From assembly GCA_011009095.1 (NCBI GenBank), contig VTPC01008693.1:1-64000 (forward strand): DNA of 64,000 bases, written 5' to 3'. How positions within the stretch are numbered: the stretch's first letter is position 1; each line of letters begins with the position of its first letter. The notes beneath the pieces were generated by a model. The model had not been told where the DNA came from. It worked only from the letters and a program-made list of their open reading frames with translations, and searched no databases. Source of the DNA: Ignelater luminosus (lineage: Eukaryota; Arthropoda; Insecta; Coleoptera; Elateridae). The position numbers and the translations under genes were made by a program. Shown here one piece after another: positions 48,190 to 59,429 of this stretch.

Positions 48190-50020
48190 TCCAAGACGTG
48201 TTACGGACAAGACTGGGATTAGTGTCCTATCGAGATTGCAACCATACATACAATCGGTACGCCACCTGTAATGCTAGCCTTTATACAGTCGAAGACGGGT
48301 CGTGGGCGAGGAAAGCTTAGAGCCGGAGGTAGACGGTTATAATAATGCGAGAATCTTAGGAATTTCAAGATCGAGAGGGCGTCAGCTGCAGCAGAAAGTC
48401 AGTGACCTAATTTCGAATGGAAGACCCTACAGCTGATCTTCGCATCTAGGTCAGTAGGCGAGATGTCTGCCAAGGTCGAACCGCAAGTTCGAGCGATACA
48501 CAAATAAACGAAATAGAGATTGTACTGCACTCTTACTTTCTCAATGATGGATTAAGCTAATAATATGTCCGTATGTGAAGGTCAACGTCACCTGGTTCCG
48601 GAACAGCTGATTCCTGAAATACTCTATAAGTATGCTTGTAACACAATAAAAACCAAAAGATAAATTAATAACATCTGTTAGCATACTATTAGATGAATCC
48701 AGGAAACAGGTTACAGCGTTCCTGGTTACACTATGTGAAAAACTTGTACACAAACACATACATGAAGAATAAGTACACAAAATAAATCTGGTCGCATTAA
48801 GTTTATTAATATTTACGAACTAACAACCCAGCACACTGCATAAAATGCCGGTAATGTGAAGACAATACGTAGATTTAGACAGTGAATCATCCGTAAATAT
48901 TATAAATTCTGCGGTCATTTATGAAAGAAGCATGAATGATATAACACGGAAAATATAAACAGTAGCGATAATCTAACTGGGTTCGTCACCTGCAGGTGTT
49001 TTACATTTAACTTTGGATTCAGATATTTATTCAAATAAATCGTCGAACAAGAACAATTCGACGAAGTTATAAAATAACAAGAATTTACGTTATCAGAGCC
49101 TTACATAAATAAACGATCAAGCCAAGAAGAAAAAGATTGATAATATCTCGGAACAAGTTCGTTACGTTACAAATTGATAAACAACAGGTTCCTATTAACT
49201 AAACAATAGCATAAAGCTTTTCACTACTGTGAAACGATACGTCGAGCTTTTCTACTATGAAAGGATCTCATAAGGTTCTTCACCATTGTGAAACGATGTT
49301 TCACTAACTTTGATTATAGGTTACGTTTATCGAAAGCGGCTGGTGATGAAACGATATTATGCAAGTGTATTTGCAAATAATTACGTCTGTACATTGACAA
49401 ATTATATGCGTCAACGTTGCTTCTTCATGAAAGATAGTTTAAAAAGGGTAAAATTATTTATCGTATAACTGGAACTAATCCAATAGAGAACCAATTTGTT
49501 GGCACAGAAAATACTTAACTCACGGCACTCGTTCACATAAAGTTTAACTTATAGTAGTAAATACATTAATTCGTAGGAATGGATGACTTCCACATACGTT
49601 TGTAATTTAAAGAGATATTTTAATTGTCTTTAAATATCTATAAAGAGCGGAGCAGTACAAATCTCGTAGAAATTCGATAAAATTTTCAGGTATAACGAGA
49701 AAGGCGATACGGTAGTTTACTGAGAGTTCGATGTGAATTCGTTTGGTAGGTCCGCCGGGCTGGCGAGGTTTTTGAAAGATGCGTTACGATAGCGACACGT
49801 CTGGTGCATTCCAGGGATTGTCGTAGGATATTTAGCGATGACAGGAATTATTCGCGATGTTTTCACTTAGGCAAATAATCACCTTAATAGAAATTAGTCA
49901 ACTACTTGAAAAACTTTTCGATAATTCGCGAAATTATTAAGTCCAAACTTTACATACAAAGAACACGGAGGACGCGTGTTTCTTCTTCGATAACTCTTAT
50001 TGAACTCTCTCGAGTTCTTT
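48190..50020. other. GC-richer region with hairpin and short repeats, unknown
   Basis: Two GC-richer blocks (48290-48480 and 49630-49820) flank more normal DNA. There is an AATAAA at 48503 and a TATAAA near 49640. A TCGTCGAA / TTCGACGA stem (49040-49064, 9-nt loop) also occurs. This could be the remains of an LTR element or a host promoter region. No matching LTR pair and no coding domain were found. Confidence 0.25.
49215..49358. repeat. four degenerate copies of a CACTACTGTGAAACGAT motif
   Basis: Copies at about 49215-49240 (AGCTTTTCACTACTGTGAAA), 49245-49269, 49272-49300 (TTCTTCACCATTGTGAAACG) and 49339-49358 (GCTGGTGATGAAACGAT). Most contain a small palindrome of the form TTCAC...GTGAA. 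Confidence 0.5.
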
Positions 50021-51103
50021 TGTGGAATGCCTGATTTCCAACTCCCCGAAAGGGTGGATCTAACAAATTATTGGATGATCGGCATACATGACGACATGAC
50101 AACCAATAAAATAATACGAGAAGGGAGTGTTTTAACTAGAAATTCGAACGTTGCACTCTGCAATTATAGCAAAATAAATCTTGTCCGGGCTAGACAAAGA
50201 GGCAGTTTTATGGTTTAAAGGAGCATAAAACTAAAAATAAGAATGCAAAATTCCTTGAAATGCGAAAACTAAATCTGAAAAATACCAATTCAGAGGTAGT
50301 TTTATTCTAGGCACAGCCTTACTGTATCTCTAGTTTGCAATGTTCCCAAGCCATAAATTTAATAATGTCAAGGGGCATTAAACCAAGGGGTTTTTATGCT
50401 ACAGAAGAATAACGTATTTAGAATAGGAAAAGACTAAAAATAATAAAAAGATAGTTTGTTATTTACAGAAATTAATAACACGTTAAGGGAAGATTCAATT
50501 ATTTCTGAATTTTCCTAACAGACCAGCAAATATGTATCACTAGTTGCACAGTTACAAAGGTGCATCTTGAAAACCCTAAGCCACACAAATTAATACACAT
50601 CTACACCAGCAACACTAACTATATTTCTTAAGGTTATGCCATGCCTACGAGAAGCGGTAAGTGAGGGACGGTTTGAAATATGTAGATGGCCTTAAACAAA
50701 CATTCTCCTTTCCTATTGCTGTGTTTTTACTGCAACCCCCTTGGGTTTTAATTCAGACATGGAAGGCCTCCGAACTCTAAAATAGAAGGATCCTTGTAAA
50801 ATACTGGTTAGGTATAAACAATGAATGTTGTGATTTCCAGATTGCTCGAAGGCAACTACTCTGTTGCCAAAAAAATAATTCTCTTGGGGATTCTGAACAC
50901 TTGTCTCTGCTCAGACCCGGGATTGTTATTTTATGTTGGTAATTGTGCGAATTCGGCATTTAAAATATACAAATTCAGGTTTTTTGAGCATGTTTTGCAT
51001 GATTGTGTAAACAACACGCTCTATGAACAACGCTATATAAGAAACTTCAGTTCCTTGCATTTTCCCATATCTTAGTAGTAAGTCCCACACCTTCGTTTCC
51101 AGA
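50021..51103. other. gene-free DNA
   Basis: Open frames 50000-50218 and 50821-51075 (plus) have no known motif. Nothing else was recognised. Confidence 0.45.
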
Positions 51104-52370
51104 TGGGCTGAAAAGTCCCAGGCCTAACAAAGAAAACACGGTTTTTTTTGTTCAAAATTAGCTTTATTTATCAACGTATTTTCCATCAAGAACAACGCAA
51201 TCATTCCAGCGCCGCTCTAACATTTCAATACCACTTTTGTAGAACGATTTATCTTTTGCCTTAAAATAGGACTCAGTTTCAGCGATAACCTCTTCATTCG
51301 AGCGAAATTTCTTACCGGCAAGCATTTTTTTTAGGTCTGCGAACAGCCAGTAGTCGCTGGGAGCCAAATCTGGCGAATGCGGTGGATGTGGGAGCAATTC
51401 GAAGTTCAATTCATGTAGTTTTGCCATTGTTTTGATTGACTTGTGACGCGGTGCGTTGTCTTGATGAAACAAAATGTTTTCTTTGCCATATGCGGTCGTG
51501 TCTGCAATTTCGGCCTTCAAACGCTCCAATAACGCTATATAATATTCACTGTTGATGGTATTTCCCTTCTCAAGATAGTCGATGAATATTACACCACGCA
51601 CATCCCAAAATACCGAGGCCATAACCTTTCCAGCCGATTGTTGTGCTTTCGGTCGCTTTGGACGAGGTTCACCAGTTGCTGTCCACTCAGATGACGATCG
51701 TTTTGATTCCGGAGTGAAGTAATGGATCCATGTTTCATCCATTGTCACATATCGACGCAAAAATTCCGGTTTGTTACGTTAAAACATGGCCAAACACTGC
51801 TCAGAAACATCAACACGTTCTTGTTTTTGGTGAACAGTGAGCAAACGCGGCACCCACTTTGAGCAGAGCTTTCTCATGCAATATAAAGCCAACACGTTCT
51901 TTTGATATCTTTACGATGTCAGCTAACTCACGCAACTTCACTTTTCGATCATTCAAAACGATTTTGTGGATTTTTTTGATGTTTTCTGGTGTTACCGCCT
52001 CATTTGGACGTCCACTGCGTTCTGCATCATCGGTGTCTCTACGACCACGTTTGAAGTCAGCAAACCAACGTTTTATTGTTGTTTCTGATGGAGCGGAGTC
52101 CCCATAACACTTTTCAAGCCATTGCTTCGCTTGAACGGTATTTTTTCCCATCAAGAAGCAGTGTAAAATTAGAACACGAAATTGTTTTTGATCCATTGTT
52201 TTGAAAATAACAAAAGTAGCGTCACTCTTAGCACAACAACTCACAAAATAATGAATAGAATATCATGAAATTTTAACAGCTGTCTTTTGAAGGTTAGTAC
52301 TAACTGAAAAAGCGGTGAATGCAATAGAACTAGCGCCATCTATTTGTTAGGCCTGGGACTTTTCAGCCCA
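51104..52370 (-). mobile_element. full-length mariner element
   Basis: Inverted ends read TGGGCTGAAAAGTCCCAGGC... and are identical over about 28-29 bases (51103-51131 and the complement of 52343-52371). The length of about 1.27 kb is normal for mariner. Flanks read GA and TG, so the usual TA target duplication is not intact, or the true end is shifted by a base or two. Identical TIRs suggest it is one of the younger insertions in this window. Confidence 0.92.
51164..52196 (-). pseudogene. mariner transposase (one frameshift, one stop)
   Basis: The likely start is MDQKQFRVLILHCFLMGKNT at 52196, as this matches the family better than the longer frame from 52244. The N-terminal HTH region (KRWFADFKRGRRDTDD, ERSGRPNEAVTPENI, KISKERVGFILHEK) runs to about 51878, where a deletion shifts the frame. 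RKLCSKWVPRLLTVHQKQER then continues in the new frame to an in-frame TAA at 51779-51781 (AMF*RNK). The rest (51164-51760) is intact: MDETWIHYFTPESKRSSSEW, HQDNAPRHKS and HSPDLAPSDYWLFADLKK carry all three catalytic Asp residues in DD34D spacing. The sequence suggests a vertumnana-like subfamily, less certain. Confidence 0.92.
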
Positions 52371-52371
52371 T

Positions 52372-55300
52372 GTGTTAAACTAACATCATCAACTGTTTTC
52401 TTTTAAGCAGAACATACTATATCTTGTTTTAATTTTCATTTTTTATCAAATTCTAATTCCAGTGGTACCATTAATTTACATTCTGAGCATACTTGAAGTT
52501 TGTATGTAGTTCACTAGCATTTCTTCTTTTCTATCTGCTTGTGATAGACTTAATATAGTAACCTAAATTTTCATTCCCTTTTACATACAGACTGCATAAT
52601 ACAGTAGATTGGCATTAAGATCTAAATGAGATAAATAGTGGAATTCAAAGGCATGAAAAACTATTAAACCATTGGAATTTTATCAGGGTCTCAATTGGCC
52701 CTGAAGTCAATGAATGTTTTGGCGTCTTTCCCTTTTTTCCTGGGAATTCTTTAGGCTAACACTCAGTATTACTCAATAGGCCTGAGGTATTTGAGAGCTT
52801 ACTTAATTTCTCTACATTGTTATTTATAAAAAAAAGATGTTTCCGCATTAGTTATTTTAGGAACTACAGGTATCTACTTAATTCGTACATGCATCGTAAA
52901 CAGTTTCTCATGTGCTAGATGCATTGCATTGATATAAGTAAACAAAAATGGTGCGTTTATTTTTGGGACAAGTCTTTATAATAAGGACTTCTCGGAATTA
53001 AATATCGATTATCCATTTGTATAGTTGATAGTAGCCTTTCCAACGATCGATTACATTTATAGATTTGTCTGTTCGATATCTAATATTGCATAGCACAGAG
53101 ATGCCCTTACGTAAGCTTTTTGCATAAATAATGTCGCAAATAATTTTTTAAATGAAGCAATCAATTAACTATTTTATTTAGGAAACAAATTTTTTGTAAT
53201 TAATGGCAATTTGATTTAAATCAGAACACATTTTTACATCTGATCAGAAAAATATCATACATAAATAAGTCACATTACATGAAATCAAAGAAGAAATTCT
53301 TTAACGTTCTTAGAAATTCAAATAAACAAAAGCAGCATGAACTTATACTGAAAAAGAGGTTATTTATGCATTATGATTATACAAAAGAAAGATTGAGAGA
53401 ATTTATAACAGTCATACATAATAAAATAACTCTGATATATCGTAATAAGAAGAATCAGGTCCAAGATCACAGCATATATATCACGTAGTGTCTCTAGTCG
53501 CTGTCAAAGGTTATCCGGGTGACTGATATGAGTTGTGCTCCGGTGCCGATGAGTAGCATCTTCAAGCCTCACTTAATATCAATAGGCTGTGCACCACTTC
53601 ACATGTATTATTTGTATTATTTGACAGTTATTATTGTTATTATTATTATATACAATTTTTCACCCGTTTTAAATATGTTGACATAATATGTAGCCAATTT
53701 TTTTTTCGTTTTTATTTTTATCTTGAGACATAAACCTATCTAGTCTTTTAAATATATGTAGATTATTTGAAGGAAATAAAAAAATACACAACAGTATTGT
53801 AGAATCGTATTATACACACACGCGCTATAATATTGTTATCGGATTTCTTGAATATTACAACCTTATTAATCAGAATTTTTACTGCTATACTAACGAATAA
53901 TTTATGTGTATCACTTGTGCAACAAGTAAGAATCAATTTTAAAATTTTCCTAAACATTAATTTTGTAGTTTGTAATACATTTTCTATACAAACGGATGAT
54001 TTTTTTGTTTTAAATTTTATATTTACAAAATAAGAATTGTAAAAATAAAAAATCTTCACGCTTTATTTCGTTAAAAAATAATAAAAATTATTTTATGTAC
54101 ACAGTAGACATTAATATGCCTTCATTTTATTTATGTATTTCTGTCAGAATTGAAGTTTCGTCTTAATTTAAATTTCTTTTTTTTAATTTGCCCACATTGA
54201 ATAAACAAATGTAATCTGCCTAAATAGATGTATTTCCCGTCAGGTACATTTCTGATGTTGACAAAATACCGGACCAACTGATATAATAGCGAAAACTAAT
54301 TAGAATAGCAAAAAGACTTTACTGGATCATAAATTTTCATAACAAATCTATTTCACTAATAAAGTTGGCTCAAAGAAGAACCTGTGATGCATGATCTAAC
54401 ATGTGTTGACATTGCCGGAGTCGCTAATACCAAACGACCAGGCTAAAACAAAACGCCTGAAACTTGGCCTGGGCTTTGATGTGGCCGTAATAATTTATGT
54501 CGCCGCATTTGCCGCTGCTCCAGACTGCGTGTAAAACTGTAAAAGTACACTCCAACACAACGGACATAATAACTTAACAGAAAAAAAAATGGAAACGGAC
54601 TTTTTTATAGTTTGATTCTTAAAGAGGGCGCTTTTTATTTGTGTTCTGATGTATTATAGTTGGTTATAGTCTAGAATTTTATGTGAAAATGTTTGACAGG
54701 AACACAATGAACAATTTATGTCTTTGTTAACTTTAATTTTGTCAAATTTAGATAATTGTGCTATACAAAATATACATTAAAGACAATTTTTTAGAACCCA
54801 TGTACTTTCTATTCGATTCTGAATGGAAATATCTAGGCATAACAAATATGGCGATTACACAGTAACAAAAGTTGACACTTCACAAATCTGCTCTAAATAT
54901 TTTTATTTGTTAGGCGTTGAAATTGCACTCACTTACTCGAATTATTGGCTTGTTCATTAAACTACACTTAATTTAATTTGAAAGAAATGAAAAACAAACA
55001 AATTGTTATAGTATATGCCTTAGTGCAATTTTCTAAAACACATCTCACAAAATGAAAACTGTAAACTGCTGATTCAAATATTGTTGTTTATTCTTTATCG
55101 TTCCTTATCGTTTAGCATCACTGTTCTGTGCTACGTTTTCAGTTTTTTAAAATTTGTGCTAGTTTATAACTGATTTTCTTTATCTAGAACCTGCTTTCTC
55201 ACACTACTCTGCACAGTTAATTTTAATTTTATCAACGTCGGTTTACTTTTACAATGTTGACTGACTATTATCTAGAAAATTCTAATGAGTGAACTTATAC

Positions 55301-55914
55301 TGGGCAGTGTCCTGTTTAAAAATTAATAGCTTCTGACAGGTGACTTATAAGAGTGTTTAGAATGAAAATAATTTATTAATGAAAATAATTAACAGCTAAA
55401 TACTAGAAATGAACAACAAGATTTTTTTTTCCAAGAGTAGACTTTATGAGCGTATTAACTTTTATCTGTAAATGTTTCAAATAGGCCCGTTATTTGTAAC
55501 ACTCTTCAGTCTGAATTTAAACTGTAGGATAAATCTTCTAATTATGTATTACAACAGTTCTGGTCACACCTCTTTAATTCTGTCGTAACATTGATTTGCC
55601 CTATAGCAAACGAAGTCACATTTTGTTCTTGAAAAGTAACTGTCATGTCACATACTTATTTGTTTTAAGAGCAGCCTATTACTAAAAACTCCGTTTTTGT
55701 ACAAGAAATCTGTTTTTTGAACTATCAATTTTGAACATTTTTAGCATTGTTATTTTTTAATATTAAGAAGCAAAACTTTACTGAACATTTCTTGGTCTTT
55801 TGACTAAAAAACTCTAAAATATATTCCTCCTACCTTTGCCACAAGTGGAGATATTTAACTTCAGGAGGGGACGCATATTTTTATAGTCACCTGGTATTTC
55901 CATATTTAATGATA
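52372..55914. other. gene-free AT-rich DNA
   Basis: No gene recognised. It contains the single repeat arm at 53111-53139, a TTATTATTATTATTATATA tract near 53635, and a GC-richer patch at 54360-54560 with no coding signal. The frames 53279-53488, 53763-54059 and 53833-54033 are AT-driven. Confidence 0.45.
53111..53139. repeat. single arm of the foldback repeat
   Basis: GTAAGCTTTTTGCATAAATA...GTCGCAA matches the outer arm of 43836-44048 with one change. No partner arm was found nearby. Confidence 0.7.
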
Positions 55915-56540
55915 CACTGCCGGTCAAAAGTCTGAAGGGTAAATTACAATCTTCTAATGATTTTTAAGCTTATCCGATGCTAAGTTTCTAAGACTTCAAC
56001 AATGTTTGTTGGACGCACAATCAGTGGAAAAAGGTAGTTTGTTCAGCTCAATCAAAATTCGAAATTTTGGAAGAAGATTATTTGTTTTCTAGCAAGAGAA
56101 TAATCAAGATAATCCTATGTATGAAAAATAGCTGATTAAGCAACAAAAAACGTCGACTGATTATTATGGACTAGCTGTCACAATCGCTAGATTTCAAACC
56201 TGTCGGGTTCTTGTGCAATGAACTGAATAGAAAAGTTAGGGAAGATTGCCCAATGCTGTCTAACCATCTGTGCTAACTCCTTCAGAAAGGATTACAGTAA
56301 ATAGAGTCTCAGACGTTGGATAAATTGTGTGAAACTATCACTTAAAACAAAGATGGTTAGATGAAGAGGCTAAAATTGAATTCCATTGCTATTGTTTCTC
56401 AAGTTTGTTCTAATTCTTTTCTTAATAATTTAATCTTATAATAATAATGGTATTAAATGTGGTTTAAGATAATATTTAACTTTATCTTTTTCTTGCAAAT
56501 AATCTTTTAAAAGGTGTGCTCAGACTTTTGACCGGCAGTA
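55915..56540. mobile_element. Tc1/mariner-like non-autonomous element (626 bp)
   Basis: The left end CACTGCCGGTCAAAAGTCTG and the inverted right end TACTGCCGGTCAAAAGTCTG match over about 22 bases and are flanked by TA on both sides (55913-55914, 56541-56542). The interior has no convincing transposase. It may be a heavily decayed copy or a MITE. Its termini differ from the 364-bp element at 35471. Confidence 0.8.
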
Positions 56541-56542
56541 TA

Positions 56543-57834
56543 TGTATGCTAGCTTTTCTTTCATATTCTTTCTACTTAGAAAATTTAAAAATTTTAATCT
56601 CAAAGTACAATTGTAAGTCTACAGTGATGTCAGAGCTAAAACATTCAAGTTTAAGAAAATTACAGAAACCTTCAACATCAACTTTAGACAAAATTATGAG
56701 AGATATATTCTTGTGTTTTTGAATTTAAATAAAAACTGGTCTATGACAGGAAGGACACGACGTTGTATTCGAGCTACTGGTTGAAAATACCAATATCTTG
56801 CCAACAAAAGACTTGTTGCTTAGAAGTAGTTTTTCTATTATCTAGAGTTTCCATATATTACATATATCCATTTGGAACACTGGAGTTGCTGTCTCCATCT
56901 GTTATATTACAAACTTCTTAAGCACCACCTTTTTAAAGATTCTAAATTGGTCGCGAAAAACGAAAAGCTGTAGTTAAACACAATGTTTGGAGGAATTCTA
57001 GATTGTCATCAGCAAAACATTAATTTGCCTTATCCTACACTTTCGTCTTCTCTACTTTATATCTGCGCTGTTCCGGTTAATGAAGCAGCTTTGCATGAAA
57101 GATAAAATAGCAAAGTTATATGAACAAATGGAAATTTTTCTAATAGATACGCTTCTAGAATCATTATGATACAATATCTTTGTGAAGTAGTCGATCGAGC
57201 AGAATCACGTAGAATTCTTCCAATCTTTCACTGCGAAAAATCCACAAAGAATCTGAAGTATTCTGCGTTCGTTGATCTTCTATTATTCTATTAAATTTAC
57301 GTTCTTGAAGATACCTTGCTTGTCTTCAGACAACTTACTGCTTCAAACCTTAACACGCAACAATCCCTAGTTCTAAAGTTTTATTCATTTTTCCCACTTA
57401 GCTGATATGATTCAACTGCTTCCATGGTTTACAGAATTTCAAATCTTACATCATCCAACTTGTTAAGCCTACTTGAACTGCTAAAAGAACATACTAGTTG
57501 CAATAGTACGTCAGTGAAAATGAACAAGCGGAAACTTGCCGATTAAGCTCTCTTCTTTGACTAGTAATACACATACTTACAAACAATAAAAATTACTATC
57601 CGTTTAGAGTTCCACTGTGTACGGGCCAACAGATGAATCGAATCAAATCAAATCGTATCAGACATACAGAAGAGCTGGCGATCAGTATCCCATTTAAGCT
57701 TAGAATCTAACTCAACTCTACTTTATTCAAAAAACATCTCAAACAAAGCCAAGTCCCCAGAGTCTTTAATCGGCAGCGTTCAACAAGTACCCCTCTCTAC
57801 ACGTGTCGTAATTCTTATCAAGTTTAAGGTTATT
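56543..57834. other. gene-free DNA
   Basis: No gene recognised. Confidence 0.5.
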
Positions 57835-58414
57835 TTGGTTTAGATTTCTTTGTGTTGAATGCTGCTTCGACCAACTGTAATAATTGCTGTTCATCTTCAA
57901 AATTCTGGTTGAGCACATGATTCTTGACATAACCACAGAGGAAATAAATTTAACGGTGTTAGATCAGGTGATCGTGCAGGTCAGGGTACTGCAGAATGCA
58001 TTAATTTACAGTATCAGAAATCAAAATAACCCTATCATGTTTACATTATTAGAATCGTGACAACAAGAGCTATCCAAAGCAATTTTCAATTGTTTTTCCG
58101 CCTATTTAAAAAAATGAGGTTGATGATGGTACAGGAATTTTGTTAGCGAATTTTAATAGATGACAGAAAGTGACAATCGAAAAGTGGTTTTAGTTTTCCG
58201 ATATCTTTTCAAATAAATAAAAGAAAAAATAATAACAAAAATCAAGAAATCTACTTTTTCTTAAATATCTCTGAAACTATCCAAGATATGTAAATTTTGC
58301 AAACACCAACAAAAAGCTTCTATAAATAGCCAACTTTCATCCCCTTTAACCGATCCTGTATCTCTTACCGTTTCCAAGATCCTCATACTGTGCATCCTTA
58401 TCTTGGACACACTG
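57835..58414 (-). pseudogene. Tc1/mariner-like transposase C-terminal fragment with one TIR
   Basis: The minus strand near 57840-58000 reads PDLHDHLI, then FFLCGYVKNHVLNQNFEDEQ in pieces, then LLQLVEAAFNTKKSK. This resembles the PRSPDLTPLDFFLWGYVK end of a transposase family common in insects. The right end CAGTGTGTCCAAGATAAGGA (complement of 58395-58414), next to TA, looks like its TIR. The catalytic centre and the other end are missing. Confidence 0.6.
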
Positions 58415-59372
58415 TATAAATCAGGGGTAAGAAATTGCGTGTTGAGTATTCTTACCGGTGGGTGGAAACTCTCTGGGTTAGGCTAAATTGTAGTTGGCGG
58501 CAAGATGTCCATAGTAGTTGAAGCTACAAGGTCCAAGAAAACACAAAGCCTCAGCCACACCACAACAATATAGAACTGTTGTACTTTCTTTTAATTTAGG
58601 AATTATCTAAGGCATAGCTTTAACGTATTTATACAGTCTCAAATGCATTTTGGTTTTGTAGAGTAAAATTTTATGAGAATTAGTAGGAAATATGGTTGTT
58701 AGTAAAATTAGAATATTCTTGAATTGAGTTGAAATAAATCTATCAGCGTCCTTTTTTGAAGGGTGCAGTGAAGGCAAATCAAATTTACAAGATGCATTAT
58801 ATGAACTATACGGAGCTATCTATAAAGTAAATTCAGAAGCAAGAATTTAATATGTCAATGATTTTTAATTTTCGGTAATTCGCATACAAACATAATAGGT
58901 CACTAACCATGGAATTGTTAGAAGCAGTTGGAAACTCAAAATAAGCTTTACGGTTCAAAATTTTACTGGATGAGATTGTTAGAAGCCTTGCCTTTTGTCA
59001 ATAGAGTAACAAAGTCAATTCAAACAAGATCCAGGTGATCCTCTTTAGATACCTGCTTATCAGAAAGTAAATATTAACCTCTAAGTTTCACATCCGCATG
59101 TACATTGAATACTCTGAAAACTAATTTAGGTTTTCTGTCCAGAGGACCCAAGAATGTGTACAAGCCTATCTTGCCACTACACTTGGAGAACGTCCTTGAA
59201 AACACCATGCTTGCTTTCAAATTTAACTGACCCGCCAAACTTCAACGTTCAACAATCTCAATGCTCAAGTCTCTGATTTGTTTTTGGCATAAAAAAAAAA
59301 TTGTGACTTTCTTTCTGATATACACCTAGCAATAATGAGCTTTTTAAAGATATTTATTGATGAGTATGAAAC

Positions 59373-59375
<3 letters not shown>
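58415..59375. other. gene-free DNA
   Basis: Nothing recognisable. Confidence 0.5.

Positions 59376-59426
<51 letters not shown>
59376..59426. repeat. (GA)n microsatellite
   Basis: About 25 uninterrupted AG/GA units. Confidence 0.97.

Positions 59427-59429
<3 letters not shown>

Noticed and set aside
48190-48610. LTR of a retrotransposon
   Set aside because: An AATAAA and a possible tRNA-complementary TGG are present, but no second LTR or gag/pol motif was found.
51859-52107. 82-codon plus-strand open frame
   Set aside because: Antisense shadow of the mariner transposase.
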